This document shows positions 24,569-33,905 of a DNA stretch of 50,673 bases, piece by piece (positions within the stretch are counted from its first letter, which is position 1; every line of letters begins with the position of its first letter). The DNA is from Micavibrio sp. (lineage in GTDB: Bacteria > Pseudomonadota > Alphaproteobacteria > Micavibrionales > Micavibrionaceae). The notes under the pieces were generated by a model. That model was not told the DNA's origin, searched no databases, and worked only from the letters and a program-made list of their open reading frames with translations. Where the stretch lies: the NCBI GenBank assembly GCA_028290825.1, contig JAQGJB010000113.1, positions 1-50,673 of the forward strand, in the 5' to 3' direction. A program made the position numbers and the translations under genes.

Positions 24569-26491
24569 ATGACCGACCCGCGCATTACCACCGTGCTGAC
24601 CCCCAAAGTCGCAGACCAGAACGCACCGCTCACCCGTGGCGAAGTCGCTCTCAAAATCATCACGACCACCCAGGATTTGCAGACGGTCCGCCGCCCCCTG
24701 CGTATCGACGGGGTCATCGGTTCCATTGCCAAAGATGGCAGCAGCGCCACCATTCAGACCGCCAAAGGCGATGTCACCGTTCAGTTGCGCAATAACACCC
24801 CCGTGAAGGAAGGCCAGAACGTACAGATTGATGTTCCCGCCGGTTCGCCGCCGCGCCAGACCATCCTGCGCCCCGCGCCGGAAACAAATGCGCAACCGGC
24901 CCAACCCCAATCACCACAACCCCAGCAACCGGGCACGACACCCGCGCCCACCACCTCCGGCGAAGCGCCCGCCAAAGCCCCGGTAACGCCGTCATCGCAA
25001 CCCTCGAGCGCTCAACCCCTGCAACCGCCTGCACAGACACAGGCACAACCCCCCGCATCAGGCAACGCGACACAGCCGACTCAACCCGGCCCCCCACCTG
25101 TGGCAACGACAACGCAAGCCGCCCTTGCGCCCGAGATACGCGCATTGCTGGACCAGGCTTCTCCACTGCCGCCCGCAATCCCGGCAGCGCAACGCGCCGC
25201 TGCCCTGCCGCTAAATGCTATTGTCCGGCTGGTCCCCCTTGCGGGGTTGCCCGCAACAGCCGATCTTCTTCCTGTTCCCGCCGCTATACAGGCACTGATC
25301 GATTCCGCATCCGCCAAATTCGATGCCTTCAATCCTGTGACATCAAAAATCCTTCTGGCCAGCGATGAATTCGCTTCCCCTGCCGGGGGCGGACCTTTTA
25401 CCACTCCCGGCCAGACAACACCCACCCTTCCCGGTTCACCACCAAAACCTGGCACTGCGTTGCAGGCGCAAATCCCGGCGTCACCCTTCGATGCCAAACT
25501 CATCACCATCCTGCCGGATGCAGGATTCAAACCGCCTGCGCCCGGCCCGGCTCTGACCGTGCCAGCCGTTGAATCACCCATAGGCAAACAGGAACCTGCA
25601 AAAATTCTGGCCGATGTTATTGCCATGACCAGACAAAACCTTCCTGTTGTCTCACTCACCTTGCCCGGCGCAAAAGCACCGCAGCTTTTTATGCTGCAAT
25701 TCCCGGCGACCAATATCGAACCGGGAATGCGCCTTGAAATTCTGCCCGCGCCGATTCTGCCCGTTGCTGTTCCGGCCACACCGGCAACGCCGAGTTCGGT
25801 ATCGCCAGACCCCTTAACCGGCTGGACCTGGCCCTCTCTGGATGACGCCGTTACCATTCTGGCCCAGAGCATGCCGCAGGCCCAGATGGCCAGGACCCTT
25901 GCCAATGTTCTGCCCTCACCCGCCAGAACGGTTGAAATACCGCCCGCAATGCAGTTTTTTATGGCCGCCATTCAATCCGGCGATATTGCGAGCTGGTTCG
26001 GTGATAAAGCCATCAGCGCGCTGCGCCGCGACACTGCCCGCGGCGGTGATACACTGTCCCGCCTGACCCAGGACGTTGACAGTCTTGCGCGCGGCATGGA
26101 CACCCCCGTCCAGGAATGGAAAGGGGTCGCCATTCCTCTGCTCTGGCAAAGCGAGATCCAGAAAATCCATCTCTACTACAAACATCAGGATGCCGAGAAA
26201 GAAGAAGATCAGGAAAAAGGCGAACGCACCACGCGCTTTATCTTCGATCTGAACCTGACCCGCCTCGGCGATATCCAACTAGACGGACTGATGAAGACCA
26301 GCCGCCTCGATCTTATCCTCCGCACAGGCACGATGTTCAGCCACGGTATGCAGACCGCTTTACGTCAGAAATACCAGAGCGTGCTTGAAACCGGCAACCT
26401 GACCGGTGATTTAACCTTCCAGAATCGGATGGATCAGTGGGTGCATGTAAAAGTTAATGCCAGAAATCCAAAGCTGGGGGCTTCTGCCTAG
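24569..26491 (+). CDS. Second FliK-like protein with a Pro-rich linker
   Basis: A 640-residue cytosolic protein. Residues ~40-95 form a small beta domain (IDGVIGSIAKDGSSATIQT, GDVTVQL, VKEGQNVQIDV). About residues 97-200 and scattered further parts are Pro/Gln/Thr-rich and disordered. The C-terminal ~110 residues read like a divergent FliK/Flg_hook fold: FIFDLNLTRLGDIQLDGL, LDLILRTGTMFSHGMQ, then a helix LRQKYQSVLE and LTGDLTFQN. The classical FliK is at 585-2105, so this is a second, differently built member. It lies between flhG and a GGDEF-like gene within flagellar surroundings. Proline-rich low complexity makes the exact family uncertain. Confidence 0.6.
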   Translation: MTDPRITTVLTPKVADQNAPLTRGEVALKIITTTQDLQTVRRPLRIDGVIGSIAKDGSSATIQTAKGDVTVQLRNNTPVKEGQNVQIDVPAGSPPRQTILRPAPETNAQPAQPQSPQPQQPGTTPAPTTSGEAPAKAPVTPSSQPSSAQPLQPPAQTQAQPPASGNATQPTQPGPPPVATTTQAALAPEIRALLDQASPLPPAIPAAQRAAALPLNAIVRLVPLAGLPATADLLPVPAAIQALIDSASAKFDAFNPVTSKILLASDEFASPAGGGPFTTPGQTTPTLPGSPPKPGTALQAQIPASPFDAKLITILPDAGFKPPAPGPALTVPAVESPIGKQEPAKILADVIAMTRQNLPVVSLTLPGAKAPQLFMLQFPATNIEPGMRLEILPAPILPVAVPATPATPSSVSPDPLTGWTWPSLDDAVTILAQSMPQAQMARTLANVLPSPARTVEIPPAMQFFMAAIQSGDIASWFGDKAISALRRDTARGGDTLSRLTQDVDSLARGMDTPVQEWKGVAIPLLWQSEIQKIHLYYKHQDAEKEEDQEKGERTTRFIFDLNLTRLGDIQLDGLMKTSRLDLILRTGTMFSHGMQTALRQKYQSVLETGNLTGDLTFQNRMDQWVHVKVNARNPKLGASA

Positions 26492-26549
26492 CCACCTTCA
26501 GCTTATGTTAAGATTTCTTAACTAAGATTGGAACTGAAAAGGAAGACGC

Positions 26550-28505
26550 TTGTTACCACAACCTGACATTATTGCCGCGCTTCGACCCTTGCCTTACCCT
26601 CATGAGCTGCAAACCTATCTGCTCGACTTCACTGCGGGACTCACCGGAAAACTGAACCCGGCGAACGGTTTCGCCCACAAACCTTCGGGTAAAAATAGTT
26701 TGTTCGTGACTGAGCGCGATATGAATGAAGTGCTTGATACCATGCGTTCTGTTTTTCAGGACCAGGGTTACCTTAAACCCTGGGAACTCGAGAACGCGGT
26801 TATAAAGAAGTACTATCCCGAGCTTTCAGCGCGCACACTCTTTCTGGCAGATCAGCTTTCCGCAGAGACGCGCGAGCCTGACCATCTCACAAGCTTTTAC
26901 AGCAAGGATCACGTGCCGATGATGATGGGGCTGGCCGCCCTGTATCATCAGGCGACTGGCAGCCCGGTTAAAGCCATCGAACTGGACCTCAGCAATATGC
27001 GCGGGACGAATGAAAACTTTGCCCGGCTTATTGCGTTGTGTGAAAACCGATCCGAAAAAAGCGTTATGCGCGACGCGGAAATGATGACCGATCATGTCAC
27101 TCTGATCACCTGTAACGCGATCCTGAAAAAAATCGCGTTACAATATCCAACCCAGATCTTTATGCCCGTCCGCACCGGCGGAGACGAAGTTCGCATCCTG
27201 CTTCCGGGTGCGGATTCAGTGACGGCGGAACTAATACTGAACGATATTCATGAGGAAATCGAAAGCGTAACCGCCGCAATGGGCCAGCACGACCATAAAC
27301 ACAGCAAGCGCCCCGGTCATCAATGGGCAAACGGTTATGGGGCTGGCGGGACGGTATTCGATATCAAAGCGGACGGCCACGCCGCCTACAGCGAAGACAT
27401 AAAAAACGCCGACCACGCCATCCAGCAGGTCAAGGAACAACTGGGCCTGCGCAGGATAAACAATCCTGACTATGACAGCCTGAAACCTTACGCCAGCAAA
27501 AATCCTGCGCGTTACACAGACCCGGAAATTGCGGCGGACCACCTTATTGCGGTCAGCAACGCCATGGCCGAACTGCATGAAAGACTGGTGGAGGACAATC
27601 CCGACCCTGGGACAATTCCCCGTCTGGAGGCCATAGCCCATGCCCGCAGCCCTGATCATTTTCTGACCCTGACACAAATTCAGGAGGAGTTTCACGCTCA
27701 CCTGGCCGATATCAGTAAAGAGGAAGGCGTTCATCTGACGCAGGATCAGGAAAAAGCACTTTTGATTAAAATCAAAAAATTCCCGTCGGATGATTTTGCG
27801 ACTGGGGCCCTATCGGCACGCGACTTCCCACCAATGGCGGGTGCGGCGCTTCAGGTGATTGAGGATATTCGCGCCCGGACTGGCTATCCTGAGAAGCCCG
27901 CACTTCTCGGCGTCAGCTTTCATAACCTTGCAGGGCTGAATGAAACGCTGGGTCACGAACTGGCGAACCTGACCCTGCGCCACCTGGCCAGCCGCGTTAT
28001 TCAGAGCGCACTGCATAAATCCGGGCTTGCCTCTGAAAATATCGTTCTGGCCCATATGGGCGGCGGCGAATTCCGGGCCGTCATACAGCCCGTGATCCCC
28101 GGGCCGGAAGGGACGATCAGAGTTATTACCGACGATGAGCTATTAACAATACGCGAAAGCATCCGGCAAAACCTGTCTGCGCTGAATGCCGGTTCCATAC
28201 GGGATTTTCTGACCGCGAACGGTTATGACGGAACCAGACTCACCCTGCCGGAAAAATTTTCCGACATCCCCAACCCGCGTATGGAACTCCGGCCTTCCGA
28301 AAACGGACTTGTGGCGACGATTGCCACCGCCCGTTACGATACCGATCAGCATCAGGATATAGCCGCACGCCGCAAAGGCGGCGTCCTCAATCATCATCTT
28401 GGTGAAATCCTGCAATCTGAAATATCAGCCAGGCGGGAGAGGGAGAGAAACACGGCGTCCCCCGCCCCGCGCAACCCAGGCCCGGCTAATCGTCCTGACG
28501 CCTAA
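26550..28505 (+). CDS. Protein with two degenerate GGDEF-like domains
   Basis: A 651-residue protein starting at TTG 26550 with AAGGA 8 nt upstream. Residues ~135-310 resemble a GGDEF domain (IELDLSNMRGTNENF, RTGGDEVRILLPG at about 208-220, then AIQQVKEQLGLRR). Residues ~450-600 resemble a second one (VSFHNLAGLNETLGHELAN, then HMGGGEFRAVIQPV at about 502). The second lost the Asp of GGDEF and is probably not a diguanylate cyclase; the first has GGDEV. No membrane segment or sensory domain is clear. It may bind c-di-GMP or a nucleotide and act as a scaffold. Its end overlaps the fliJ end on the other strand by 20 bp. Confidence 0.6.
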   Translation: MLPQPDIIAALRPLPYPHELQTYLLDFTAGLTGKLNPANGFAHKPSGKNSLFVTERDMNEVLDTMRSVFQDQGYLKPWELENAVIKKYYPELSARTLFLADQLSAETREPDHLTSFYSKDHVPMMMGLAALYHQATGSPVKAIELDLSNMRGTNENFARLIALCENRSEKSVMRDAEMMTDHVTLITCNAILKKIALQYPTQIFMPVRTGGDEVRILLPGADSVTAELILNDIHEEIESVTAAMGQHDHKHSKRPGHQWANGYGAGGTVFDIKADGHAAYSEDIKNADHAIQQVKEQLGLRRINNPDYDSLKPYASKNPARYTDPEIAADHLIAVSNAMAELHERLVEDNPDPGTIPRLEAIAHARSPDHFLTLTQIQEEFHAHLADISKEEGVHLTQDQEKALLIKIKKFPSDDFATGALSARDFPPMAGAALQVIEDIRARTGYPEKPALLGVSFHNLAGLNETLGHELANLTLRHLASRVIQSALHKSGLASENIVLAHMGGGEFRAVIQPVIPGPEGTIRVITDDELLTIRESIRQNLSALNAGSIRDFLTANGYDGTRLTLPEKFSDIPNPRMELRPSENGLVATIATARYDTDQHQDIAARRKGGVLNHHLGEILQSEISARRERERNTASPAPRNPGPANRPDA

Positions 28506-28908
28506 AGCCGTCGATTGCAATCTCATCGAGGGTCGCTGATTCCTTCGCGTCCTGGGCCTTTTGCTCTTCCTCTTCGCGCGTCCTCTGGACAATCTGGACC
28601 TTTTTCATTTCGGCGAACGCCGCGCGTACTTCCTCTTGCGCCACATCGATCTTCAACTCGATCTTCCTGATCCCCTCATTGAACTTGCCGATTTTCTTGC
28701 GCACATTCTCTGCATACCGTCCGTAATCCGCACTCGCATCGGGCGTGCCCTCATTCATCGCAATGATCCGCTCCCTCTCCATCTGGTCCTCCAGAACTTT
28801 GCGCTGGTTGATCAGCGCCTCGACCTCGCGGTACAGCGACGAAAGAAGCTTTTGCTTTTCCTCGACCGTATATCGCCGCAGACGGATTAAGCCATGAAGG
28901 TTCGCCAT
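28486..28908 (-). CDS. fliJ: Flagellar export protein FliJ
   Basis: A 140-residue protein that is almost entirely a charged coiled coil (LIRLRRYTVEEKQKLLSSLY at the start, many Glu/Arg/Lys heptads), the expected FliJ form. It lies 6 nt downstream of fliI on the same strand, the conserved fliI-fliJ order. FliJ links the FliI ATPase ring to FlhA. Its C-terminus overlaps the converging GGDEF-like gene by 20 bp. Confidence 0.85.
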   Translation of the reverse strand: MANLHGLIRLRRYTVEEKQKLLSSLYREVEALINQRKVLEDQMERERIIAMNEGTPDASADYGRYAENVRKKIGKFNEGIRKIELKIDVAQEEVRAAFAEMKKVQIVQRTREEEEQKAQDAKESATLDEIAIDGFRRQDD

Positions 28909-28914
28909 GAGGCT

Positions 28915-30267
28915 TTAAAACCTCCGCACTTGCTTGACCGGGGCGGAGTCGAGAATCTCGCCGAGAATGGCAAAACCCTCCGCAATCGTCGTCTGCTCAT
29001 TCTTGTTCTGCGCCAGGAAAGCCTCGATTTTCGGATAAAGCTCGATCGCCTCATCCACCTTCGGATCACTGCCGCGCCGGTAAGCGCCAAGCCGGATCAG
29101 TTCCGCCATATCCTCATACGTCGTCACAACCCTCTTCGCCCGTTTCAGCAGGGCATTCTGCTCATCATTCAGCGCCTTCGGCAATGAACGCGACACCGAT
29201 TTCAAAACGTCGATCGCCGGGTAACGCCCGCGATCTGCGATTTTCCTGTCCATCACGATGTGGCCGTCGATAATGCCCCGTACCGCATCGGAAATCGGTT
29301 CGTTATGATCGTCCCCTTCAACCAGAACGGAGAAAATCCCCGTAATTGATCCCTCACCCGGCGCGCCCGGCCCGGCACGTTCCAGCAAACGCGCCAGTTC
29401 CCCGAACGTTGTCGGCGGATACCCTTTCGATGTCGGCGGCTCCCCTGCGGACAACCCGATCTCCCTTTGCGCCATCGCAAAGCGTGTCAGGGAGTCGATC
29501 ATGCAAAGCACCTGCCGTCCCTGCTGGCGGAAATATTCCGATGTCGCCAGCGTCAGATAGGCCGCCTGCCGCCGCATCAGCGCCGATTCATCGCCCGTCG
29601 CAACGATCACCACCGAACGTTTCAATCCTTCCGGACCCAGATCGTCTTCAATAAATTCCTGAACTTCGCGGCCCCGTTCACCGACCAGACCGATCACGGA
29701 CACATCCGCCTCTGTGTACCGCGCCATCATCGACAGCAATACCGATTTACCGACACCGGAGCCGGAGAAAATGCCCATCCTTTGTCCGCGCACGATAGGC
29801 AGGAAACAATTCACCGCCCGCACCCCGAGGTCGAGCTTTTCGCCGATCCTCTGCCGGCTATGCGGCTCCGGGGGTTTGTTCCGCAGGGGCATCGCATGCC
29901 CGCCGCGTGACAACATGCCCTTGCCGTCAATCGGCTCACCCATGCCGTTGATGACACGACCCAGCCAGCGGTCATCGGGGAAAATCACCGGCCTTGTACG
30001 TTCGATAACGGCGGGCGTACCAAGGCCGACCCCCTCGAGATTGCCGAACGGCATCAATAACGCCCTGTCCTCGTCAAAACCGACAACCTCGCACGGCACT
30101 TCCTCGTCCCTGGCCGGGCGCAGGCGTACACGCGATCCCACCGCCAGATCATTCCCGAACCCTGCAATCTCCACCAGCAACCCGCGCACACGCGTAACCT
30201 TACCGCTGACCTGATAGTCGGCAAGAGTGGTTAATGATGCTTCGATTTGTTCGGAAAGGCGGTCCAT
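28915..30267 (-). CDS. fliI: Flagellum-specific export ATPase FliI
   Basis: A 450-residue ATPase. The Walker A GIFSGSGVGKSVLLSMMARY (~165-184), DVSVIGLVGERGREVQEF, VLCMIDSLTRFAMAQREIGL (Walker B) and LLERAGPGAPGEGSITGIFSVL are diagnostic for the F1-beta-like type III export ATPase family. It powers export gate engagement. Followed directly by fliJ. The unit is separated from the other flagellar genes and transcribed on the minus strand, so it has its own promoter in 30268-30387, where no clear sigma-54 site was seen. Confidence 0.96.
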   Translation of the reverse strand: MDRLSEQIEASLTTLADYQVSGKVTRVRGLLVEIAGFGNDLAVGSRVRLRPARDEEVPCEVVGFDEDRALLMPFGNLEGVGLGTPAVIERTRPVIFPDDRWLGRVINGMGEPIDGKGMLSRGGHAMPLRNKPPEPHSRQRIGEKLDLGVRAVNCFLPIVRGQRMGIFSGSGVGKSVLLSMMARYTEADVSVIGLVGERGREVQEFIEDDLGPEGLKRSVVIVATGDESALMRRQAAYLTLATSEYFRQQGRQVLCMIDSLTRFAMAQREIGLSAGEPPTSKGYPPTTFGELARLLERAGPGAPGEGSITGIFSVLVEGDDHNEPISDAVRGIIDGHIVMDRKIADRGRYPAIDVLKSVSRSLPKALNDEQNALLKRAKRVVTTYEDMAELIRLGAYRRGSDPKVDEAIELYPKIEAFLAQNKNEQTTIAEGFAILGEILDSAPVKQVRRF

Positions 30268-30319
30268 AGCCTATCGTAACATAAATATGGCATTTTCCTG
30301 GAAAGCTGTGATAAACCTA

Positions 30320-30349
30320 TTGACAGAAAACAAGACTAGCTTTTAAATA
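30320..30349 (+). promoter_or_regulatory. Sigma-70 type promoter of the ygiB-like gene
   Basis: TTGACA (30320-30325) and TTAAAT (30343-30348) with 17 nt between, or TAAATA with 18. TTGACA also forms an inverted repeat with TGTCAA at 30351-30356. The start codon lies about 40 nt downstream with AAGGATAT before it. Confidence 0.55.
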
Positions 30350-30387
30350 TTGTCAAACTTAACATTTTATAAGGATATACGAATATT

Positions 30388-31506
30388 ATGTCTCGCTCGT
30401 CACTCAATGCAACTTTGAAATTTGCCACCGTAGCATCCGTTATCCCTTTTATGGTTGCCTGCGGCAAAAAAGAAGAAACGTGGAGCGCTCCGCAGCCTGC
30501 GCCCGCCGCCCCGGTCGCGACTTCCGCAGCCTTTGACAATATTGATGGCTGCGTTCGCGGCGAGATTGAAAACGTCCTTAAACTCTCCAATAAATCCAAA
30601 GAAGACCTGACCGGCACAGAATACGCCGACCTGCAGGCCGACGTACAGAAAAGCTGCAAAGCCTCTTACGACAGCGCCCTGGTTCAGCACCAGTCTTCCC
30701 GTCCCCGTTTCACAGACAAGGCTGATTGCGAAAGAACCTTCGGTGCAGGCCGTTGTGAAACCTCGCAGCCTCAACAAACTTCTCAGGGCGGCACAACCAT
30801 CGTCCAGCAACATGACTCCTTCTCTCCGATGTTTATGGGATTCATGATGGGCCACATGCTTGGCAACATGAACAACAATAATTCCGGCTCCAGCTTCAAT
30901 AACGGCAACAATGGCGGCGGCACAACGCGCAACAGCACCGTTATCAACAACTACAACTCTGCGCCTGTTCAATCCGCCCCTGTCTACAAGACGCCGTCAA
31001 ACACCTACGTAACACCGTCCGGTAAAACTTTTGACCAGAACACAATCAAACAGGCCGCGCCTTCTACATTCACTCTCCCATCGACCCCGCCGGCACCGGT
31101 TCCAAAGGGCCAGAACTTCTCGACCACCCCCTACACACCACCGGCAGCCGTGCTGGTTAAACCAACCCCTGTTCCGGCCCCGCCTTCTGCTCGTCCAGTG
31201 TCACCGGCTGATGCGACGCGCCCCGGCTATGTCCCACCGGTCGTAAACAATTCCCAGGGCGCGACATCCAGCCGCGCCGTTCCACCGGCTCCTCCGGCGG
31301 CCCGTCCGACATTGCCACCGGCTCCGCCACCGGCGAACGTCGCCCCGGCACGCCCCGCTTTTAATCCGGCTCCGGCACCCGCGCCACGCCCGGCGTTTAC
31401 CCCGGCACCTGCCCCTGCCTATCGCGCTCCGGCACCTTCGCCTTCCTTTGGCGGTGGCCGAAGCGTCGGCGGCTTTGGCGGCGGCGGTAGCAGTAGTGGC
31501 CGTTAA
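30388..31506 (+). CDS. YgiB-family (DUF1190) lipoprotein
   Basis: A 372-residue precursor. The N-terminus carries a lipoprotein signal (ATVASVIPFMVACGKKEE, Cys at ~25). The next part holds the DUF1190 pattern: a Cys-containing segment CKASYDSALVQHQ, RFTDKADCERTFGAGRCE and then MFMGFMMGHMLGN, matching the order of E. coli YgiB (CxxxYxxAL, CxxxFGxGxC, WMPLMxGYMMG). The rest is an Asn/Pro/Thr-rich spacer, a long Pro-Ala region and a C-terminal Gly/Ser tail (FGGGRSVGGFGGGG). It is longer than E. coli YgiB because of the Pro-rich part. The next gene is a ygiC homologue, overlapping by one base (TAATG), as in E. coli. Function of the pair is not established. Confidence 0.8.
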   Translation: MSRSSLNATLKFATVASVIPFMVACGKKEETWSAPQPAPAAPVATSAAFDNIDGCVRGEIENVLKLSNKSKEDLTGTEYADLQADVQKSCKASYDSALVQHQSSRPRFTDKADCERTFGAGRCETSQPQQTSQGGTTIVQQHDSFSPMFMGFMMGHMLGNMNNNNSGSSFNNGNNGGGTTRNSTVINNYNSAPVQSAPVYKTPSNTYVTPSGKTFDQNTIKQAAPSTFTLPSTPPAPVPKGQNFSTTPYTPPAAVLVKPTPVPAPPSARPVSPADATRPGYVPPVVNNSQGATSSRAVPPAPPAARPTLPPAPPPANVAPARPAFNPAPAPAPRPAFTPAPAPAYRAPAPSPSFGGGRSVGGFGGGGSSSGR

Positions 31507-32666
31507 TGCAGCGCGAGGCATCCATACCGCGCCAGGACTGGCAGGATTTTAACCTTCGATTCCGCTTCGGGGTGGGGACATCGCTCCACCAGCCCGCAAG
31601 CTGGGTCGAGGAAGATAACTGGCGCGAAAACGCCTGTTACAGCCTGACCACGCATGAAGCCGATGTGATCGCCGAAGCAACAAAAGATCTGCACGATCTG
31701 TGCCTTCATACACTGGATAAAGTGATCACAGCCGGGAATTACGGGCGCGAGCTTGGAATTCCCGATGTGGCCATACCGATGATCGAACGCAGCTGGAAGC
31801 GCCGCGACCCTTCCCTGTTCGGCCGTTTCGATCTCGCCTATGACGGTGTCAGCCCACCCAAGATGATTGAGTATAATGCGGACTATGCCTGCCTGCTGCT
31901 GGAATCGTCGGTTCTGCAATATCACTGGGCCGTCGCGAACCAACACCCGCGCCAGTTCAACAACCTGCATGCCAATCTGATCGACCACTGGGAAAAGGCA
32001 CAGATGAAACTGGGCTTCCAGACCCTGCACATGACTGCGGATTTCAGTGAAACCGAATGCGTTCAGACTCTGGACTATATGGCACAGACCGCGGAATCCG
32101 CCGGGCTTACCGTCAGGAAAATCGACCTCGCCAAAATCGGCTGGGATGATAATAAAAAAGTTTTCTTTGACGACCAGGATCAGGACATACAGACTCTCTT
32201 TAAATTGAAAGGCTGGGAAGGGATGATGGCGTCCGACTTCGCGCCCTATCTTGCAATCGACCCGGAAACAATTCAGGTCATTGAACCGTCCTGGAAGATG
32301 CTCCTGGCCAGCAAGGCTTTCATGGCCACGCTGTGGAAAGAAAACCGCAATCACCCGAACCTTCTGCCCACCTTCCACACTGTTGATCCCTTTGGCGACA
32401 CGTTTGTCCGTAAACCGGTCTGGGGCGCGATGGGCGAAGGGGTTTCGATAGCAATTGACGACAATCGCGCCCGTGTTGAGGCCGGTCTTGATTACGAATC
32501 CACTGATATTTACCAGCAATACCAGCCTCTGCCCGTATTCGATGGCAAAAGCGCGCTGGTGTGCAGCTGGATGGTGGGCAATAACCCGGCAGGGATCGGA
32601 ATCCGTGAGGAAAAAGGGAATATCGTCGGCGGAAAATCCGTCTTTGTCCCTCATTATTTAAAATAA
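31506..32666 (+). CDS. Glutathionylspermidine synthase family protein (YgiC-like)
   Basis: A 386-residue protein with the ATP-grasp order of the GspS C-terminal family: WRENACYSLTTHEADVIAEAT, FDLAYDGVSPPKMIEYNADY, then FVRKPVWGAMGEGVSI and YQQYQPLPVFDGKSALVCSWMVG, GIGIREEKGNIVGG. These are the conserved YgiC/YjfC segments; the amidase domain of true glutathionylspermidine synthase is absent, as in YgiC. It would join an amine to a peptide or peptidoglycan-like carboxyl using ATP, substrate unknown. Coupled to the upstream ygiB-like gene through the TAATG overlap. Confidence 0.85.
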   Translation: MQREASIPRQDWQDFNLRFRFGVGTSLHQPASWVEEDNWRENACYSLTTHEADVIAEATKDLHDLCLHTLDKVITAGNYGRELGIPDVAIPMIERSWKRRDPSLFGRFDLAYDGVSPPKMIEYNADYACLLLESSVLQYHWAVANQHPRQFNNLHANLIDHWEKAQMKLGFQTLHMTADFSETECVQTLDYMAQTAESAGLTVRKIDLAKIGWDDNKKVFFDDQDQDIQTLFKLKGWEGMMASDFAPYLAIDPETIQVIEPSWKMLLASKAFMATLWKENRNHPNLLPTFHTVDPFGDTFVRKPVWGAMGEGVSIAIDDNRARVEAGLDYESTDIYQQYQPLPVFDGKSALVCSWMVGNNPAGIGIREEKGNIVGGKSVFVPHYLK

Positions 32667-32744
32667 TTATCGCTCTGCATTTTCAGGCGAACTTTTTTCC
32701 GTCTGCCCCGTTGGTAGGGGCAACATTTCAAGACGGAGCCTGAC

Positions 32745-33854
32745 ATGAAAACTATAACTTACACCCTTCTTCTGACCGGTATGGCAATCCTGCCGCTGAC
32801 TGCCTCGGCCCAGACGATGACGACAAAAACCACACTCGCCACCAATTCAGCACAAAATATATCGCAGGCAGATCTGAATGCGATTAAAGGCGGTGCCCTG
32901 ACCAATGCGGGCCAGCCCGTTCCGGTTGAAACCAAAGTAATGATGTCGACCGGAAACCTTGATGGCTATACCGTACGCAAGGTACAGCAATCCCTTTCCG
33001 AGCGTGGTTACTATAAGGGTAAAGTCACCGGCAAATGGGACAATGAAACTGCCGCTTCAGTTCAGTCCTTCCAGCGCGCCAGCGGAGATCAGGTTGATGA
33101 ATCCGGCAAGCTGATCAGTTCCGGGACACTCGCCCGCCTCGGCGTGACACTGGACAAGCTGACAGCTGGCGACGCCAATTCCGAAGTCTCAAGCAACCCC
33201 GATCTCAGCCGTGAAACACGCGGCCTGGCGGGAAGCAAAATGTCACCGCCTGGTAAAACCGTTCCGGCCCCTGATAACGGACCCAAATCAACTCTGACGC
33301 GCGATGCGGTCGCCTCCGGCCAGTTCAATGAGACAATTGACGGCAGCCACGCACGCGGAACGACGGATGGTACGGCCGTTCAGAACAATACCACCGCCAA
33401 TAACCCGACAGCCGGAATTGCAGGGACCAGAAGCACACCTGTCAACGGCTCATCCGTTGTCGGCAATAGCAATCTGAGTGCAGGCACTACATCCTCCGCC
33501 AGTGTTCAGACAACCGGTTCATTGCAGGCCACAGCCGCACCACGCACCGGCAGTCTTTCTGGAGGCGGTACCGCCACAAACAATGTCGATGGCCGCACCT
33601 CCCCCGGTTCCCCGCCGACCTCCTCTTCAGCCCTGGGTGGACGCGCAGCCGGTTCACTTTCAAACTCCACTTCAACGGCGGCAACAGGGTCAGCCTCGGG
33701 AATCGCCAATTCGGGCGGCGGCCTGTCTGACGGTGCCGGTTCCGGGACGTCCGGCTCCAGCGGCCTCGCGGGTGGCGGCACAAGCGGCGCATCTTCGGGT
33801 ACGGGCAGCCTTTCCGGTTCTGGCGGCGGGTCGGCCGGAGGCGGCAGCCTTTAA
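32745..33854 (+). CDS. Secreted protein with a peptidoglycan-binding domain and a Gly/Ser-rich tail
   Basis: A 369-residue precursor. Residues 1-22 are a signal peptide (LLLTGMAILPLTASAQ). Residues ~70-130 match a PG_binding_1 domain (VRKVQQSLSERGYYKGKVTGKWDNETAASVQSFQRASG). The remaining ~230 residues are low-complexity Ser/Gly/Thr/Ala with short repeats and end in a Gly/Ser tail. The fold suggests cell wall attachment; the tail is likely flexible. GGAG lies 7 nt before the ATG. It is 78 nt after ygiC on the same strand and ends at a terminator before ctrA. Confidence 0.7.
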   Translation: MKTITYTLLLTGMAILPLTASAQTMTTKTTLATNSAQNISQADLNAIKGGALTNAGQPVPVETKVMMSTGNLDGYTVRKVQQSLSERGYYKGKVTGKWDNETAASVQSFQRASGDQVDESGKLISSGTLARLGVTLDKLTAGDANSEVSSNPDLSRETRGLAGSKMSPPGKTVPAPDNGPKSTLTRDAVASGQFNETIDGSHARGTTDGTAVQNNTTANNPTAGIAGTRSTPVNGSSVVGNSNLSAGTTSSASVQTTGSLQATAAPRTGSLSGGGTATNNVDGRTSPGSPPTSSSALGGRAAGSLSNSTSTAATGSASGIANSGGGLSDGAGSGTSGSSGLAGGGTSGASSGTGSLSGSGGGSAGGGSL

Positions 33855-33874
33855 GGTCTTGACCTGACTCACAA

Positions 33875-33905
33875 AACGGTCCGCCGGATATTCCGGCGGG
33901 CCGTT
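33875..33905 (+). terminator. Terminator between the peptidoglycan-binding gene and ctrA
   Basis: A 14-bp stem with one G-T pair: AACGGTCCGCCGGA (33875-33888), loop TAT, TCCGGCGGGCCGTT (33892-33905), followed by AATCTTTTG. The T-run is weak. The tail overlaps the CtrA-type box starting at 33904. Confidence 0.65.

Noticed and set aside
26508-26522. TTAA-N6-TTAAC before the GGDEF-like gene as a CtrA box.
   Set aside because: The spacer is 6, not 7 nt, so it is not counted as a consensus site.
31503-32654. A 383-codon minus-strand frame opposite the YgiC-like gene.
   Set aside because: Shadow of the plus-strand gene; no domain and no start signal.
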